64,000 nt of DNA from Sodalis ligni (GTDB lineage Bacteria; Pseudomonadota; Gammaproteobacteria; Enterobacterales; Enterobacteriaceae). The position numbers were made by a program, and so were the translations under genes. Of this stretch, positions 8,712 to 17,288 are shown one piece after another. Location of the stretch: contig NZ_CP075169.1 of the NCBI RefSeq assembly GCF_016865525.2, positions 5,952,337 through 6,016,336 on the forward strand, read 5' to 3'. Within the stretch, counting starts at the first letter, position 1, and each line of letters opens with the position of its first letter. The notes under the pieces were generated by a model that did no database searches, had not been told where the DNA came from, and worked only from the letters and a program-made list of their open reading frames with translations.

Positions 8712-10976
8712 TTAGAAATCCACCGTCATGGAAAGTTTCAGAGAACGCGGGTCGCCTTGCGTCAAATAGCCGTCGCTGGCGGATGCCCAGTAATTTTCGT
8801 TGGTGACGTTTTCCACATTGGCGCGCCAGACGATATTATTTTTCGGCAGTTGCATGTCATAACGCAACCCCAGATCCAGCCGGGTCCAGCCCTTGACCTT
8901 CAAATCATTGGCCTGGTCGGCATACTGGGAACCGGAACGAATCACGCGGCCGGTGGCGGCGACGCCGTTCAGCCTCGGCAGATCCCACTCGCCGCCCAGC
9001 ACCAGCTGGTAGCGCGGCACGCCGATGGCGTCGTTGCCGTCATAGGCGCCGTCCTGGGTTTTGGTCAATTCCGGATCCATCCAGGTAGCGCTGCCGTTCA
9101 GGCGTACGCCCAGAAGCGGTTCACCGAATAGGTTCAGCTCCAGCCCACGGTTGCGCTCCTCGCCATAGTTGCCGTATTCATACTGGTTGTCGCCCAGGTA
9201 ATTGTACGAGGCTACCGGCTTTTTGATCTCAAATGCCGCCAGCGAACCGGCGATGCGGCCGTAATCCACTTTCACGCCCACTTCGTTCTGCTTCGAGGTC
9301 TCGATGCCGGTCACCTGGCCGCCGTTGACGACGACGCCGGAGCCATAGCTGGCGCCGGCGGTTTCGCCGGATTGCAGCGCTTCAATATGGTTGGCATAGA
9401 GGGATATATGCTGCCAGGGCTTGACTACGAGGCCAAAGGCCGGCGTCACCTTGGTTTCAGTGAACTTGCTGGACTCGACGCCGGTGTAGTCATAATTGCT
9501 GACATTGACGCTCTGGCGCCGCAGGCCGCCGATCAGCTGCAGGCGATCGTCCAGCATGGAAAGGGAGTCCGACAGCGACACGCCGCTGTTAAAGGTGCGG
9601 CTGGTGGCGCCTGGGTCACCCATCCTGCCGCCGGCATAGGTGGCGTCGGTGGGTTCATCCACATAGCTCGGATCGTAAATATTGGTGGCTATGCTGCTGG
9701 ACGATATCTGGTAAGCCGTACGAATCCGAGTCCAAACGCTTGAATAGCCCAGATTGACATGGTGGGTGATAAAGCCGGTGTCGAATTTGCCGCGCACGCC
9801 CGCCTGGCTGGAGAAGCTGTCGCTGAAATAAGGCACCCTCATCTGGCCCATGGTGGCGTCGCCGTTATCGTCAAAGGGTGTGGGGGAAGAATAGGAACCG
9901 TACTCATGGGTGTGGTTGCCGCCCACCGCGCCATAGACCGTCCAGTCGTTGCTTAAATCATACTCGCCGCGCAGGGCGCCGAACTGGCTTTCGGTATCGG
10001 TAAAGGCCCATTTCTGGCCGTAATTGGTGGTGGCGGAGGGCGGCTTGAGGATTTCATCCAGGCCGGTGGTATAGACCACTGAACGGGCGCCGTGAATGGT
10101 TTGTTTTTCGGCGCCCGCATCCAGCGAGGCGCGGAAACGATCGCCGCGATAATCCAGGCCGAGGGTGCCCAGCGTCAGGCGGCGATTTTCATCGTCAATC
10201 GCCGTTTCGCCTTCGCGGTGCACACCGCTGACCCGTACGCCCCACTGATTGTCATCGCCGTAACGGCGCGCCACGTCAAAAGAGCCGCCAATTTGTGATT
10301 TGGAGGTATAGTCCAGCGAAACGCGGTTCAGCGGCTCGTCGCCGGCGCGTTTCGGCTCGATATTAATGTTGCCCCCCACGCCGGTGCCCCCCGGCGGTAC
10401 GCCATTGAGAAATGCGCTGGCGCCTTTAAGCAGCTCTACCCGTTCCGCTATCTCGGTAGCGACGAACTGGCGCGGCAGCACGCCATAAAGACCGCCATAG
10501 GAGATATCTTCACTGGCGAGCTTAAAGCCGCGGATATTGAAGATTTCCTGAGTACTGCCGTAGCCGTAGGCGGTTTGCACCGAGGCATCGTTACGCAACA
10601 CGTCGCTGATGGAGCGGGTCTGCTGATCCTGCATCAGCTTGGAGGTAAAGCCCACCACGCTAAAGGGCACGTTGTTCGCATCCTGCTGTCCGAGAAATCC
10701 CACACGTCCGCCGTTGGCGATAGGGCCATCCAAAAACGCCGGTACCAGTTGGTCGCCGCCGGCCCTGAATTCATTGTTGGGAGAAGCCACCACGGTCATG
10801 GTTTCCCCCTTCGCCGCGGAAGCGGCGGTGGAAGAGGTCGCTGTGGAGGTTGTATCCGCCGTCGTGGCGGCAAACACCGGCAACATCGTGGTCCCGCAAG
10901 CGGCACCGATAATCACCGCCAGCAAACGCGGCAGGGCCCCCGATGGGGCGGGAGTTGAAACAACGGCAGTACGCAT
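8712..10976 (-). CDS. fcuA: TonB-dependent ferric-siderophore receptor (FcuA-like)
   Basis: This outer-membrane receptor of 754 residues imports ferric hydroxamates. A signal peptide (about 1-37, ending VFAA) is followed by a TonB box (ETMTVVA, about 58-64), a plug domain with IRGFKLASEDISYGG and VELLKGASAFLNG, and a 22-strand barrel ending in the aromatic LSMTVDF. The stretch VVASPNNE-RAGGDQLVPAFLDG closely resembles Yersinia FcuA, the ferrichrome receptor. I chose the ATG at 10976 with an AAAGG ribosome site over an in-frame TTG at 10997. A Fur-box-like site lies just upstream. It is encoded downstream of fhuB on the same strand but appears to have its own promoter. Confidence 0.85.
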   Translation of the reverse strand: MRTAVVSTPAPSGALPRLLAVIIGAACGTTMLPVFAATTADTTSTATSSTAASAAKGETMTVVASPNNEFRAGGDQLVPAFLDGPIANGGRVGFLGQQDANNVPFSVVGFTSKLMQDQQTRSISDVLRNDASVQTAYGYGSTQEIFNIRGFKLASEDISYGGLYGVLPRQFVATEIAERVELLKGASAFLNGVPPGGTGVGGNINIEPKRAGDEPLNRVSLDYTSKSQIGGSFDVARRYGDDNQWGVRVSGVHREGETAIDDENRRLTLGTLGLDYRGDRFRASLDAGAEKQTIHGARSVVYTTGLDEILKPPSATTNYGQKWAFTDTESQFGALRGEYDLSNDWTVYGAVGGNHTHEYGSYSSPTPFDDNGDATMGQMRVPYFSDSFSSQAGVRGKFDTGFITHHVNLGYSSVWTRIRTAYQISSSSIATNIYDPSYVDEPTDATYAGGRMGDPGATSRTFNSGVSLSDSLSMLDDRLQLIGGLRRQSVNVSNYDYTGVESSKFTETKVTPAFGLVVKPWQHISLYANHIEALQSGETAGASYGSGVVVNGGQVTGIETSKQNEVGVKVDYGRIAGSLAAFEIKKPVASYNYLGDNQYEYGNYGEERNRGLELNLFGEPLLGVRLNGSATWMDPELTKTQDGAYDGNDAIGVPRYQLVLGGEWDLPRLNGVAATGRVIRSGSQYADQANDLKVKGWTRLDLGLRYDMQLPKNNIVWRANVENVTNENYWASASDGYLTQGDPRSLKLSMTVDF

Positions 10977-10995
10977 GTGCAAACCTTTAGCAAAC

Positions 10996-11014
10996 AATAA
11001 TGAGAATGATTCTT
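10996..11014 (-). promoter_or_regulatory. Fur box upstream of the FcuA-like receptor
   Basis: Read on the plus strand, AATAATGAGAATGATTCTT matches the 19-bp Fur consensus GATAATGATAATCATTATC at 14 of 19 positions. It lies 20 bp before the receptor start. A possible promoter (TTGCAA, 16 bp, CATAAT on the minus strand) lies just upstream of it, so bound Fe-Fur would sit over the transcription start. Confidence 0.7.
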
Positions 11015-11159
11015 ATAAGAGTTCATGATTATGCGTAACGCCATTTTTTTTGCAAGCAATTATTTATATTACTAATGGAATCATTGCGTCAGATTAACTT
11101 TTTAACGGCGAGTGAAAATGTTCTGTCCGATACATCCTGCGTGCTGCGCCAGGCACGCC

Positions 11160-13133
11160 CTACCCCGCCGGCCTGCGCAAGAGATAAATGAAGTAGGGGG
11201 CGCCGAAAAAGGTTGCCAGCAAACCGGCCGGTATCTGGTAGGGGAAGAGAATAATCCTGCCGCACCAGTCTGCCGCGATCATCAGCATGCCGCCAAGCAA
11301 CCCGGCCACCGCTAACTGCGGCAGCGGCCGGCGAAATCCCAGCAACCGCGCCATGTGCGGCGCCATGAGTCCGACAAAACTCAGCGGGCCGACATTGAGG
11401 GTAGCGGCGGCGATCAGTCCCGCCGCCAGCAGCAAAATGGCCGCCCTGGCCGGTTTCAGCGCCACCCCGGCGGATCGGGCGGTAGCGCCCCCCAGAGGCA
11501 GCAATGCCAGCCAGCGGCGCAGCAGCGGGGTGGCCGCCAGCAATATTACCGCGATAAGAGCGGTCCAGAGCGCCTGGGCGCCGCTGACTTTATAGGTGGA
11601 TCCGGATAACCAGGTCAGGACCGACGCCATACGCGGATCGTTGCTGATAAGCATGAGCGTCAGCAGCGTGGAAAAAAGCGTGCTCAAGGCGATACCCCCC
11701 AGCAGCAAGCGGCTGCCGGAAAACCCGCCGCGCTGCGCCAGCAGCATAATCAGCAGCAGCGTCGCCGCCGCGCCGAGGCTACCCGCCGGCAATAGCCAGA
11801 CGAAAGCGTCTCCCGGCACCAGCAGCAGCATCAACACGATGCCCAGCGCCGCTCCGGAGCTGATGCCCAGTACTTCCGGGCTGGCCATGGGATTACCGGT
11901 CATTTTCTGGATCAGGGCGCCCGCCGCCGCCAGTATGGCCCCAGCCGCGCCCGCCGCCAGCACCCGCGGCCAGCGCCAGCGCCACATCTCCGCCAGTGAC
12001 AGATACCAGCCATGGTCGGCACGCCCCAGCGTCAGCGCCAGGCAGGCAAGCAGCAACAGCAACGCTACACCCCAAACCGCCCCGACCCAGGTCAGTTGCC
12101 GTTCGCGGCCCGGATGCTGCGTACCGTCCTCAGGACCGGTAACGCTGTTGCGCAGCCTGGGCAGCAGCCATAACAGCAGCGGCGCCCCCAGCAACGCGGT
12201 GGCGGCGCCGGTGGGTATGTCAAGCCACCGGCGCGCCAGCATGATCATCATCTGATCGCTGAAAAGCAGCAGCAATGCCCCCAACAAACAGGATAGCCAC
12301 AGCCGTTGCAACAGGCGGCGCGCCCCCAGCATCCGGGCCAGCAGCGGCGCGAATAGACCGATAAAGCCGATATTGCCGGCGGCGTTGACCAGAAATGCGC
12401 TCAGAACAATGGCGATGCCCAGGCCGCCGACACGGGCGGTAATTAATCCCAGGCCCAGATTACGGGCGATACCGTCGTCAAGCCCCATCAACATCAGCGG
12501 CCGCAGCATCAGCAATACCAGCATCAGTCCGATAACCAGACGCGGCCATAAAAAGCTCACTTTGCTCCAGTCCTGCTGATTGAGCATGCCGCTGCTCCAG
12601 AGGAAAATGCCTTGCAGACGTTCATAGTTAAGCAGCGACAGCAGGCTGCGGGCGGATCCGCAATACAACCCCAGGACCAGGCCCGCCAGAATCAGGGTGA
12701 CCGGCGACAGGCGCCGCCCCCACGAGACGCCGAACACCAGTCCGCCCACCGTCAGCGCGCCGAGGATGGTGGCCAATTGCCGGGTGGATTCGCCACCGGG
12801 CAGTGCCCAAAGCATGGCGACGGTCAGTCCCAATTGCGCTCCCGCCGAAACCCCGAGAGTTGTGGGCTCAGCCAGGGGATTGCGCAGGATCTGCTGAAAC
12901 AACAGTCCCGCCAGGCCAAGGCCGGCCCCCACCAGCAACGACAGCACGGTGCGCGGCAGCAAGCTGTAATGAAACAGCATCTCGTCGATGTTATCTACAT
13001 GAGGTTGCCAGGCGGCCTGCCGCCAAAGATCCACCGGCAGCTGCTGCGTCAGGTTCAGACCGGTGAGCGCCAATGCGGCCAAGGCCAGCAGCAAAATCAG
13101 CAGCGGAGAATAAGGCGAAGTCCTGGCGCTCAT
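11160..13133 (-). CDS. fhuB: Iron(III)-hydroxamate ABC permease FhuB
   Basis: This 657-residue inner-membrane permease is made of two fused BtuC-like halves, each with about ten helices, as in E. coli FhuB (about 660 residues). Each half carries the coupling region that docks the ATPase: GNPLAEPTTLGVSAGAQLG in the first and GNPMASPEVLGISSGAALG in the second. The ATG overlaps the fhuD stop as ATGA, indicating translational coupling. Iron-hydroxamate import also needs the ATPase FhuC, which is not encoded in this cluster. Confidence 0.92.
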   Translation of the reverse strand: MSARTSPYSPLLILLLALAALALTGLNLTQQLPVDLWRQAAWQPHVDNIDEMLFHYSLLPRTVLSLLVGAGLGLAGLLFQQILRNPLAEPTTLGVSAGAQLGLTVAMLWALPGGESTRQLATILGALTVGGLVFGVSWGRRLSPVTLILAGLVLGLYCGSARSLLSLLNYERLQGIFLWSSGMLNQQDWSKVSFLWPRLVIGLMLVLLMLRPLMLMGLDDGIARNLGLGLITARVGGLGIAIVLSAFLVNAAGNIGFIGLFAPLLARMLGARRLLQRLWLSCLLGALLLLFSDQMMIMLARRWLDIPTGAATALLGAPLLLWLLPRLRNSVTGPEDGTQHPGRERQLTWVGAVWGVALLLLLACLALTLGRADHGWYLSLAEMWRWRWPRVLAAGAAGAILAAAGALIQKMTGNPMASPEVLGISSGAALGIVLMLLLVPGDAFVWLLPAGSLGAAATLLLIMLLAQRGGFSGSRLLLGGIALSTLFSTLLTLMLISNDPRMASVLTWLSGSTYKVSGAQALWTALIAVILLAATPLLRRWLALLPLGGATARSAGVALKPARAAILLLAAGLIAAATLNVGPLSFVGLMAPHMARLLGFRRPLPQLAVAGLLGGMLMIAADWCGRIILFPYQIPAGLLATFFGAPYFIYLLRRPAG

Positions 13134-14020
13134 GCCGTTTTCACCAGAGACTGCTCAAGCAGGCGGCAAAACCGCATGGCGGCGATGGTGGCGCCGAAAA
13201 ACCATACCGCCGGAACAGTCTGCCATTGCCGCTCCCGCACAAAGGGGATCACCTGCCAGAGCGGCGACAGTACGACATCGTCGAGGGGATCTTGATCGCC
13301 GCGGCGAAAGCACAATCCGCGAACATCCTTTAATCCGGCCAATTGTTCAAAACCCACGGTTGCGCTGCCCCAGCGGTTGACTTCTCCATGCCAGGCGTTG
13401 GTCACACCGACCCGATCCATGATCTCCTGGAACATGCTGCCTTTACCCAGCACCATAACGTGCTGGCTGTCCAGAAAGGTGAACAGCAGTACCGGACGGC
13501 TGACAACGGAATTCAGCCGCCGGCGCGTTCGGGTCAGTTGTTCCTCAACAACCTGCAGATGTTGCCGGGCCCGATCCGCCAGGCCCAAGTACTCCCCCAG
13601 CGCCAGCACATCCTGCCGGGCGGTGGTGAAAGGCAGTCCCGGCGTTTCCTGAACGGGAAAAGACATCACCGGCGCGATGGACGCCAGGCTTTCCGCCGCC
13701 GGACCATAGCCTTTGGTCAGTAAAAGCAGCGAGGGCCGCAGGCGTTGCAGTGCTTCCATATTCGGTTCGGTACGCAATCCCACATCCTTCACCGATAGCG
13801 CCAGCGGGGGTTCAACCACCCAATTGCGGTAGTTGGGAGCGTCGGCAATCGCCTGCGGGGTGACGCCGAGGGCCAGCAATAACTCAGTGGGACGCCATTC
13901 CAGGGCGATTATCCGCCTCGGATCGGGATTTTCATCGGCGGCAATGGCGGCGGAAAACCACCAGGGCAGGGTCATCATGCCCATAAGCAGCCGGCGGCGG
14001 TACTCATCATGAGTTTGCAT
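13130..14020 (-). CDS. fhuD: Periplasmic iron(III)-hydroxamate-binding protein FhuD
   Basis: This 296-residue class III solute-binding protein has a signal sequence with a twin-arginine motif (YRRRLL, residues 7-12, and a hydrophobic stretch to about 28), as in E. coli FhuD. Family landmarks include RRIIALEWRPTELLLALG, VGLRTEPNMEAL and the C-terminal PAVWFFGATIAAMRF. It delivers ferric hydroxamates from the outer-membrane receptor to FhuB. It is the first gene of fhuD-fhuB. The 125-bp gap to the divergent fhuF-like gene holds a Fur-like site. Confidence 0.92.
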   Translation of the reverse strand: MQTHDEYRRRLLMGMMTLPWWFSAAIAADENPDPRRIIALEWRPTELLLALGVTPQAIADAPNYRNWVVEPPLALSVKDVGLRTEPNMEALQRLRPSLLLLTKGYGPAAESLASIAPVMSFPVQETPGLPFTTARQDVLALGEYLGLADRARQHLQVVEEQLTRTRRRLNSVVSRPVLLFTFLDSQHVMVLGKGSMFQEIMDRVGVTNAWHGEVNRWGSATVGFEQLAGLKDVRGLCFRRGDQDPLDDVVLSPLWQVIPFVRERQWQTVPAVWFFGATIAAMRFCRLLEQSLVKTA

Positions 14021-14031
14021 AAAATTTAAAT

Positions 14032-14050
14032 ATTAATAGTTATCATTACG
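14032..14050. promoter_or_regulatory. Fur-box-like site between fhuD and the FhuF-like gene
   Basis: The minus-strand reading CGTAATGATAACTATTAAT matches the Fur 19-mer consensus at about 13 positions, including an unbroken TAATGATAA core. It lies 12 bp before the fhuD start and 96 bp before the divergent reductase gene, so it could control both. A possible -10 for the divergent gene (TATTAT) lies at 14063. Confidence 0.55.
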
Positions 14051-14145
14051 ATTTTAATCGCCTATTATGCGCATTCGGAGAGTGACTGCAAGCAACTCGC
14101 CTGCCTGAACGCCTTTCCCTTGGTTTAAATCAACAAAGGAAACAC

Positions 14146-14874
14146 ATGCATCCTGACGAAAAAATGCCTGGCCGGGCGTGCGCCGCCGAGATAACGGAAA
14201 GCTTTTTACTTGAGGCGCCCGCACATAAAAAAGTCTATAGCGCACTGGATTTATGTGCGCCCGAAACGGCGCAGGCAATCATTGAACCGCTGTTGAAAAT
14301 CCACGAGGGAGGAGACCCGGCGGCGGTGATTTCCATCTGGTCGCAATGGTATTTTGCTCTTTTGCTGGCGCCCTGGGCGCGTATCAATATGCTTTACGAT
14401 TGGCAATTGCCGTTTTTGCCGCACGATATCCGCTTTACCCAGTCCGAAAACGCGGTGCTGGATCGGTTTATCCTGGCGGATAATGGCTGCGCGGCGCCGT
14501 CGGGTCCGGCCCGATTCGATGCCTTGATTCACCGGCATCTGGCGCCGGTGTGCCAGACATTCAGCCGGTTAGCCGGCATCAAGCCGGGATTGTTCTGGAA
14601 TAATGCCGGCATCCGTCTGGCGCACGGTTTTACCATGGCGCAAGAACAAGGGACGGACATTACCCGCGCTGCCGATTTTCTGGCAACGCGCACCCTGTCG
14701 GATGGCGCCCCCAACCGCCTCTACCAGCCGATACGGGAAATACCGCAGCCGGGGGGACCGCCGAAAATCATCCGTCGCCTCTGCTGCCTGCGCTACAAAC
14801 TCGCCGGTCTGGAATACTGCCCCGGCTGCCCACTGGTGGAAGCGCGGCAGCGCAAAGCCTGTCGCGGAAGTTAA
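14146..14874 (+). CDS. FhuF-like siderophore-iron reductase
   Basis: This 242-residue protein resembles E. coli FhuF, a [2Fe-2S] protein that reduces ferric hydroxamates in the cytoplasm to release iron. The C-terminal cluster-binding pattern Cys-Cys-x10-Cys-x2-Cys is intact (Cys213, Cys214, Cys225, Cys228, in RRLCCLRY and EYCPGC). It has an AAAGGA ribosome site seven bases before the ATG. It is divergent from fhuD and shares the iron-regulated gap. It is somewhat shorter than E. coli FhuF (about 262 residues), and the N-terminal half is weakly conserved. Confidence 0.8.
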   Translation: MHPDEKMPGRACAAEITESFLLEAPAHKKVYSALDLCAPETAQAIIEPLLKIHEGGDPAAVISIWSQWYFALLLAPWARINMLYDWQLPFLPHDIRFTQSENAVLDRFILADNGCAAPSGPARFDALIHRHLAPVCQTFSRLAGIKPGLFWNNAGIRLAHGFTMAQEQGTDITRAADFLATRTLSDGAPNRLYQPIREIPQPGGPPKIIRRLCCLRYKLAGLEYCPGCPLVEARQRKACRGS

Positions 14875-14909
14875 CCGGCTCGCATTACCGATCCCGATCA
14901 CGTGACCGC

Positions 14910-15011
14910 AATCATGCAGCGGTTATGCAGTTGCCGGTCAGATTCACCGCGGAATCATGCAGCGGTTATGCAGTTACCAATCAGGTTCACCGCAACAATG
15001 CAGCGGTTTTA
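14910..15011 (-). repeat. 43-bp tandem repeat starting at the SDR stop codon
   Basis: Two and a half units share the core ATGCAGCGG at 14914, 14957 and 14998 on the plus strand. A TTA follows each core, at 14923, 14966 and 15009, exactly 43 bp apart, and the last one is the stop codon (TAA, minus strand) of the SDR gene. The repeat separates the convergent fhuF-like and SDR genes. The sequence is unrelated to the 107/101-bp arrays, but the placement relative to a stop codon is the same. Confidence 0.85.
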
Positions 15012-15767
15012 CAGGAAAATACCGCCGGAAGCCTCGATTCTTTGGCCGTTGATCCAGCCGTTGCCTTCCGCCAGCAAAGCGGCCACCGCGGCGCCGATAT
15101 CATCCGGCAGCCCCACCCGGCCGAGAGCGGTGGCTGATGCAATCTGCCGGTTTATTTCCGGCGTATCCCGCACCATGCCGCCGCTGAAGTCGGTTTCGAT
15201 GGCGCCGGGGGCAAGAGTATTGGCGCTGATGCCGCGATCCCCCAACTCCTTGGCCAGATAGCGCGTTAACACCTCCACTCCCCCTTTCATGGCGGCATAG
15301 GCGGATGAACCTGGGAATGAGAAACGGGCCAGGCCGGAGGAGATATTCACGATCCGTCCACCGTCGGCAATCAGCGGCAGCAATTTCTGGGTCAGGAAAT
15401 AAGGTCCTTTTAGATGAACCTTGAACATGAGTTCAAACTGCTCCTCAGTGGTTTGTGCAAAAGCGGCATGCAACCCGACGCCGGCATTGTTGACCAGAAA
15501 ATCGAAATGATTGCGGGAAAATTCAGCGGATAAAACCTGTCCCACTTTGGCGGCAAAATCCCCAAAGCCGGCGCTTTCGCCCACGTCCAGTTGCACCATG
15601 GCCGCTTTACCGCCGGCCTGTTTGATCTCGTCCGCCAGCGCCCGCGCCTCGTCGGCCTTGCTATGATAGGTGCCGATGATATCAACGCCCTGGCGGGCCA
15701 GATGCTGCGCGATGCTTTTGCCCAGCCCGCGGCTGGCGCCGGTGATCAATGCAATTTTATGACTCAT
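15009..15767 (-). CDS. Short-chain dehydrogenase/reductase
   Basis: This 252-residue classical SDR has a Rossmann TGASRGLG cofactor loop near residue 8, NNAG in the central strand, a catalytic Ser in NISSG and Tyr-x3-Lys in SAYAAMKGG. It ends in the usual ASGG block near the C-terminus. The residues after the second strand (YHSKADE) lack an acidic residue at the strand end, which is compatible with NADP(H). It is divergent from a LysR gene that probably controls it. The substrate is unknown. The stop codon lies in a tandem repeat. Confidence 0.85.
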   Translation of the reverse strand: MSHKIALITGASRGLGKSIAQHLARQGVDIIGTYHSKADEARALADEIKQAGGKAAMVQLDVGESAGFGDFAAKVGQVLSAEFSRNHFDFLVNNAGVGLHAAFAQTTEEQFELMFKVHLKGPYFLTQKLLPLIADGGRIVNISSGLARFSFPGSSAYAAMKGGVEVLTRYLAKELGDRGISANTLAPGAIETDFSGGMVRDTPEINRQIASATALGRVGLPDDIGAAVAALLAEGNGWINGQRIEASGGIFL

Positions 15768-15868
15768 GGTTATTACTCCCGCTAATGGGTGGATACATTA
15801 TTATGGCTCGGATAAGAGTTTATTAGCCGGACAGCGATAGATAAATCCGCCAAAACCGGAAATACTGT

Positions 15869-15891
15869 TCGCTATGACAGAACAATAGCGA
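15869..15891. promoter_or_regulatory. Inverted repeat, likely LysR operator
   Basis: A perfect dyad TCGCTAT-N9-ATAGCGA lies ten bases before the LysR start in the gap shared with the SDR gene. LysR proteins usually bind such interrupted palindromes in the divergent promoter region. The assignment is from position and symmetry only. Confidence 0.5.
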
Positions 15892-15900
15892 GCTAAATCG

Positions 15901-16815
15901 ATGGTAAACAAACTGGAGCTGCTGCGCAGTTTCGTGCGCGTGACCGAACTGTCGAGTTTTACCCAGGCCGGCGAGAGCCTGGGCCTGCCCAAGTCAACGG
16001 TGTCCGAACATATCCAACTGCTGGAAGCCCTGGTGGGCGCCCGCTTGCTGCATCGAACCACCCGGCGCGTAAGGGCGACACAGGATGGGTTGGTACTCTA
16101 TGAGCGCAGCCTGGATATGTTGGCGAACATGGACGAACTGGAGGGGTTGTTTCGTCAGGACGGCCTGGTGCTGACCGGGCGCCTGCGTATCGATATGCCC
16201 GCCGGCTTCGCCCGTTCCCTGGTGCTGCCGCATTTGGGGGAATTCATGCAACGGCACCCGCAGGTGCAAATCGAGATCAGCTGCACCGACCGCAGGGTGG
16301 ATATCGTGCGTGAGGGGTTTGATTGCGTACTGCGCGTGGGTGAATTAACCGATGCCACCCACGTCGCCCGCCGCTTAGGTCAACTGCCGATGATAAATTG
16401 CGCCAGTCCGGCCTATCTGGCCGCCCACGGCACCCCCCACACCCCGGAAGAGCTTGCCGGGCACTATCTGGTTCATTACGTGTCGGTATTGGGCACCCGG
16501 GCCGAGGGATTTACCTACCTGCGGCAAGGCAAGCCGGTGGACCTGGAGCTGCCGGCCATGGTAACGGTAAATAATGTCGACGCCTATAACGCCGCCTGTC
16601 TGGCCGGCCTGGGGATCATTCAGGCCCCGTCCATCGGCTTGAGCGAACATGTAGCCGCCGGGCGTTTGGTCGCCATCCTGGCGGATTACCCGCCGCCTTC
16701 CATGGATGTCTCGTTGTTGTACGCTCATCGCCATTACCTGCCCCGGCGCGCGCGGGTGTTTATGGACTGGCTGGCGGAATTGATCGGGCAGGTCATCAAC
16801 CCGCCCTCGCGCTGA
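15901..16815 (+). CDS. LysR-family regulator, divergent from SDR gene
   Basis: This 304-residue LysR-type regulator has an N-terminal helix-turn-helix (LSSFTQAGESLGLPKSTVSE, residues 17-36) and a C-terminal effector domain with RLRIDMPAGFARSLVLPHL. It belongs to the large CrgA/DsdC-like group that often controls an adjacent oxidoreductase. The ribosome site is weak, and the ATG is set by the helix-turn-helix position. It is divergent from the SDR gene, with an inverted repeat in between. Confidence 0.85.
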   Translation: MVNKLELLRSFVRVTELSSFTQAGESLGLPKSTVSEHIQLLEALVGARLLHRTTRRVRATQDGLVLYERSLDMLANMDELEGLFRQDGLVLTGRLRIDMPAGFARSLVLPHLGEFMQRHPQVQIEISCTDRRVDIVREGFDCVLRVGELTDATHVARRLGQLPMINCASPAYLAAHGTPHTPEELAGHYLVHYVSVLGTRAEGFTYLRQGKPVDLELPAMVTVNNVDAYNAACLAGLGIIQAPSIGLSEHVAAGRLVAILADYPPPSMDVSLLYAHRHYLPRRARVFMDWLAELIGQVINPPSR

Positions 16816-16967
16816 CAGACGCATTACGGCGAAAATATCAAATCACTCCTCAACGACCTCAAGGGAAATATTTGCGGGTTCCCTCCCTAACCCGTTGTTT
16901 AGCCATCGCATCATCACCATTCAATCAGATAAATTTCAATCTTGATCAACATAACCGGCCTTAGGGT

Positions 16968-16998
16968 TGTTGACAACCGTCAACATCATCATTAGGAT
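16968..16998 (+). promoter_or_regulatory. Promoter and operator of the HicA-like toxin module
   Basis: A perfect -35 (TTGACA, 16970-16975), a 17-bp spacer and a -10 TAGGAT (16993-16998) precede the toxin gene. The -35 lies inside the inverted repeat TGTTGAC-AACC-GTCAACA (16968-16985), as expected for autorepression by the DNA-binding partner encoded downstream. Confidence 0.65.
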
Positions 16999-17021
16999 AA
17001 CCAGCAGTAACAAGGAGGGAA

Positions 17022-17240
17022 ATGAAGGAACATCCCAATAAGCATATTCAGGCCGCCATTCAATATGCTCTTGCCAGGGACTGGAAATTTCGCCCCAGCC
17101 AAGGACATGCATTTGGCCGGCTTTACTGCGGTAAGCCAGATCATATCAAGCACCAAATGAGCGTCTGGTCTACACCCAAAAATCCCGAGCATCATGCCAA
17201 ACAGATATGTCGCCAGGTGGATCGCTGTTTTATAACCTGA
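17022..17240 (+). CDS. HicA-like toxin (putative mRNA interferase)
   Basis: This is a 72-residue basic protein. The core (residues 16-34) has the layout of HicA toxins, a Trp followed by Arg and a Gly-His: DWKFRPSQGHAFGRLYC. HicA proteins have a double-stranded-RNA-binding fold and cleave mRNA using that His. MSVWSTPKNPEHHAKQI is a conserved tail of a non-classical HicA subgroup. It has a strong AAGGAGG ribosome site. The gene is followed 48 bp later by a longer DNA-binding protein gene, as in toxin-first HicAB modules. Toxicity is inferred, not shown. Confidence 0.6.
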   Translation: MKEHPNKHIQAAIQYALARDWKFRPSQGHAFGRLYCGKPDHIKHQMSVWSTPKNPEHHAKQICRQVDRCFIT

Positions 17241-17254
17241 CGTCATGGATACAC

Positions 17255-17273
17255 AAGGCGGGGAAACCGCCTT
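17255..17273 (+). promoter_or_regulatory. Hairpin between toxin and antitoxin genes
   Basis: A 7-bp stem AAGGCGG/CCGCCTT with a five-base loop lies between the toxin stop and the AAGGAG ribosome site of the next gene. It lacks a real U-tract, so it may tune translation or RNA stability rather than terminate transcription. Confidence 0.45.
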
Positions 17274-17288
17274 TCAAGGAGCCAACCT

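Noticed and set aside
12612-13295. A 227-codon open frame antisense to fhuB/fhuD
   Set aside because: Gln/Arg-rich low-complexity translation lying wholly over two well-supported genes.
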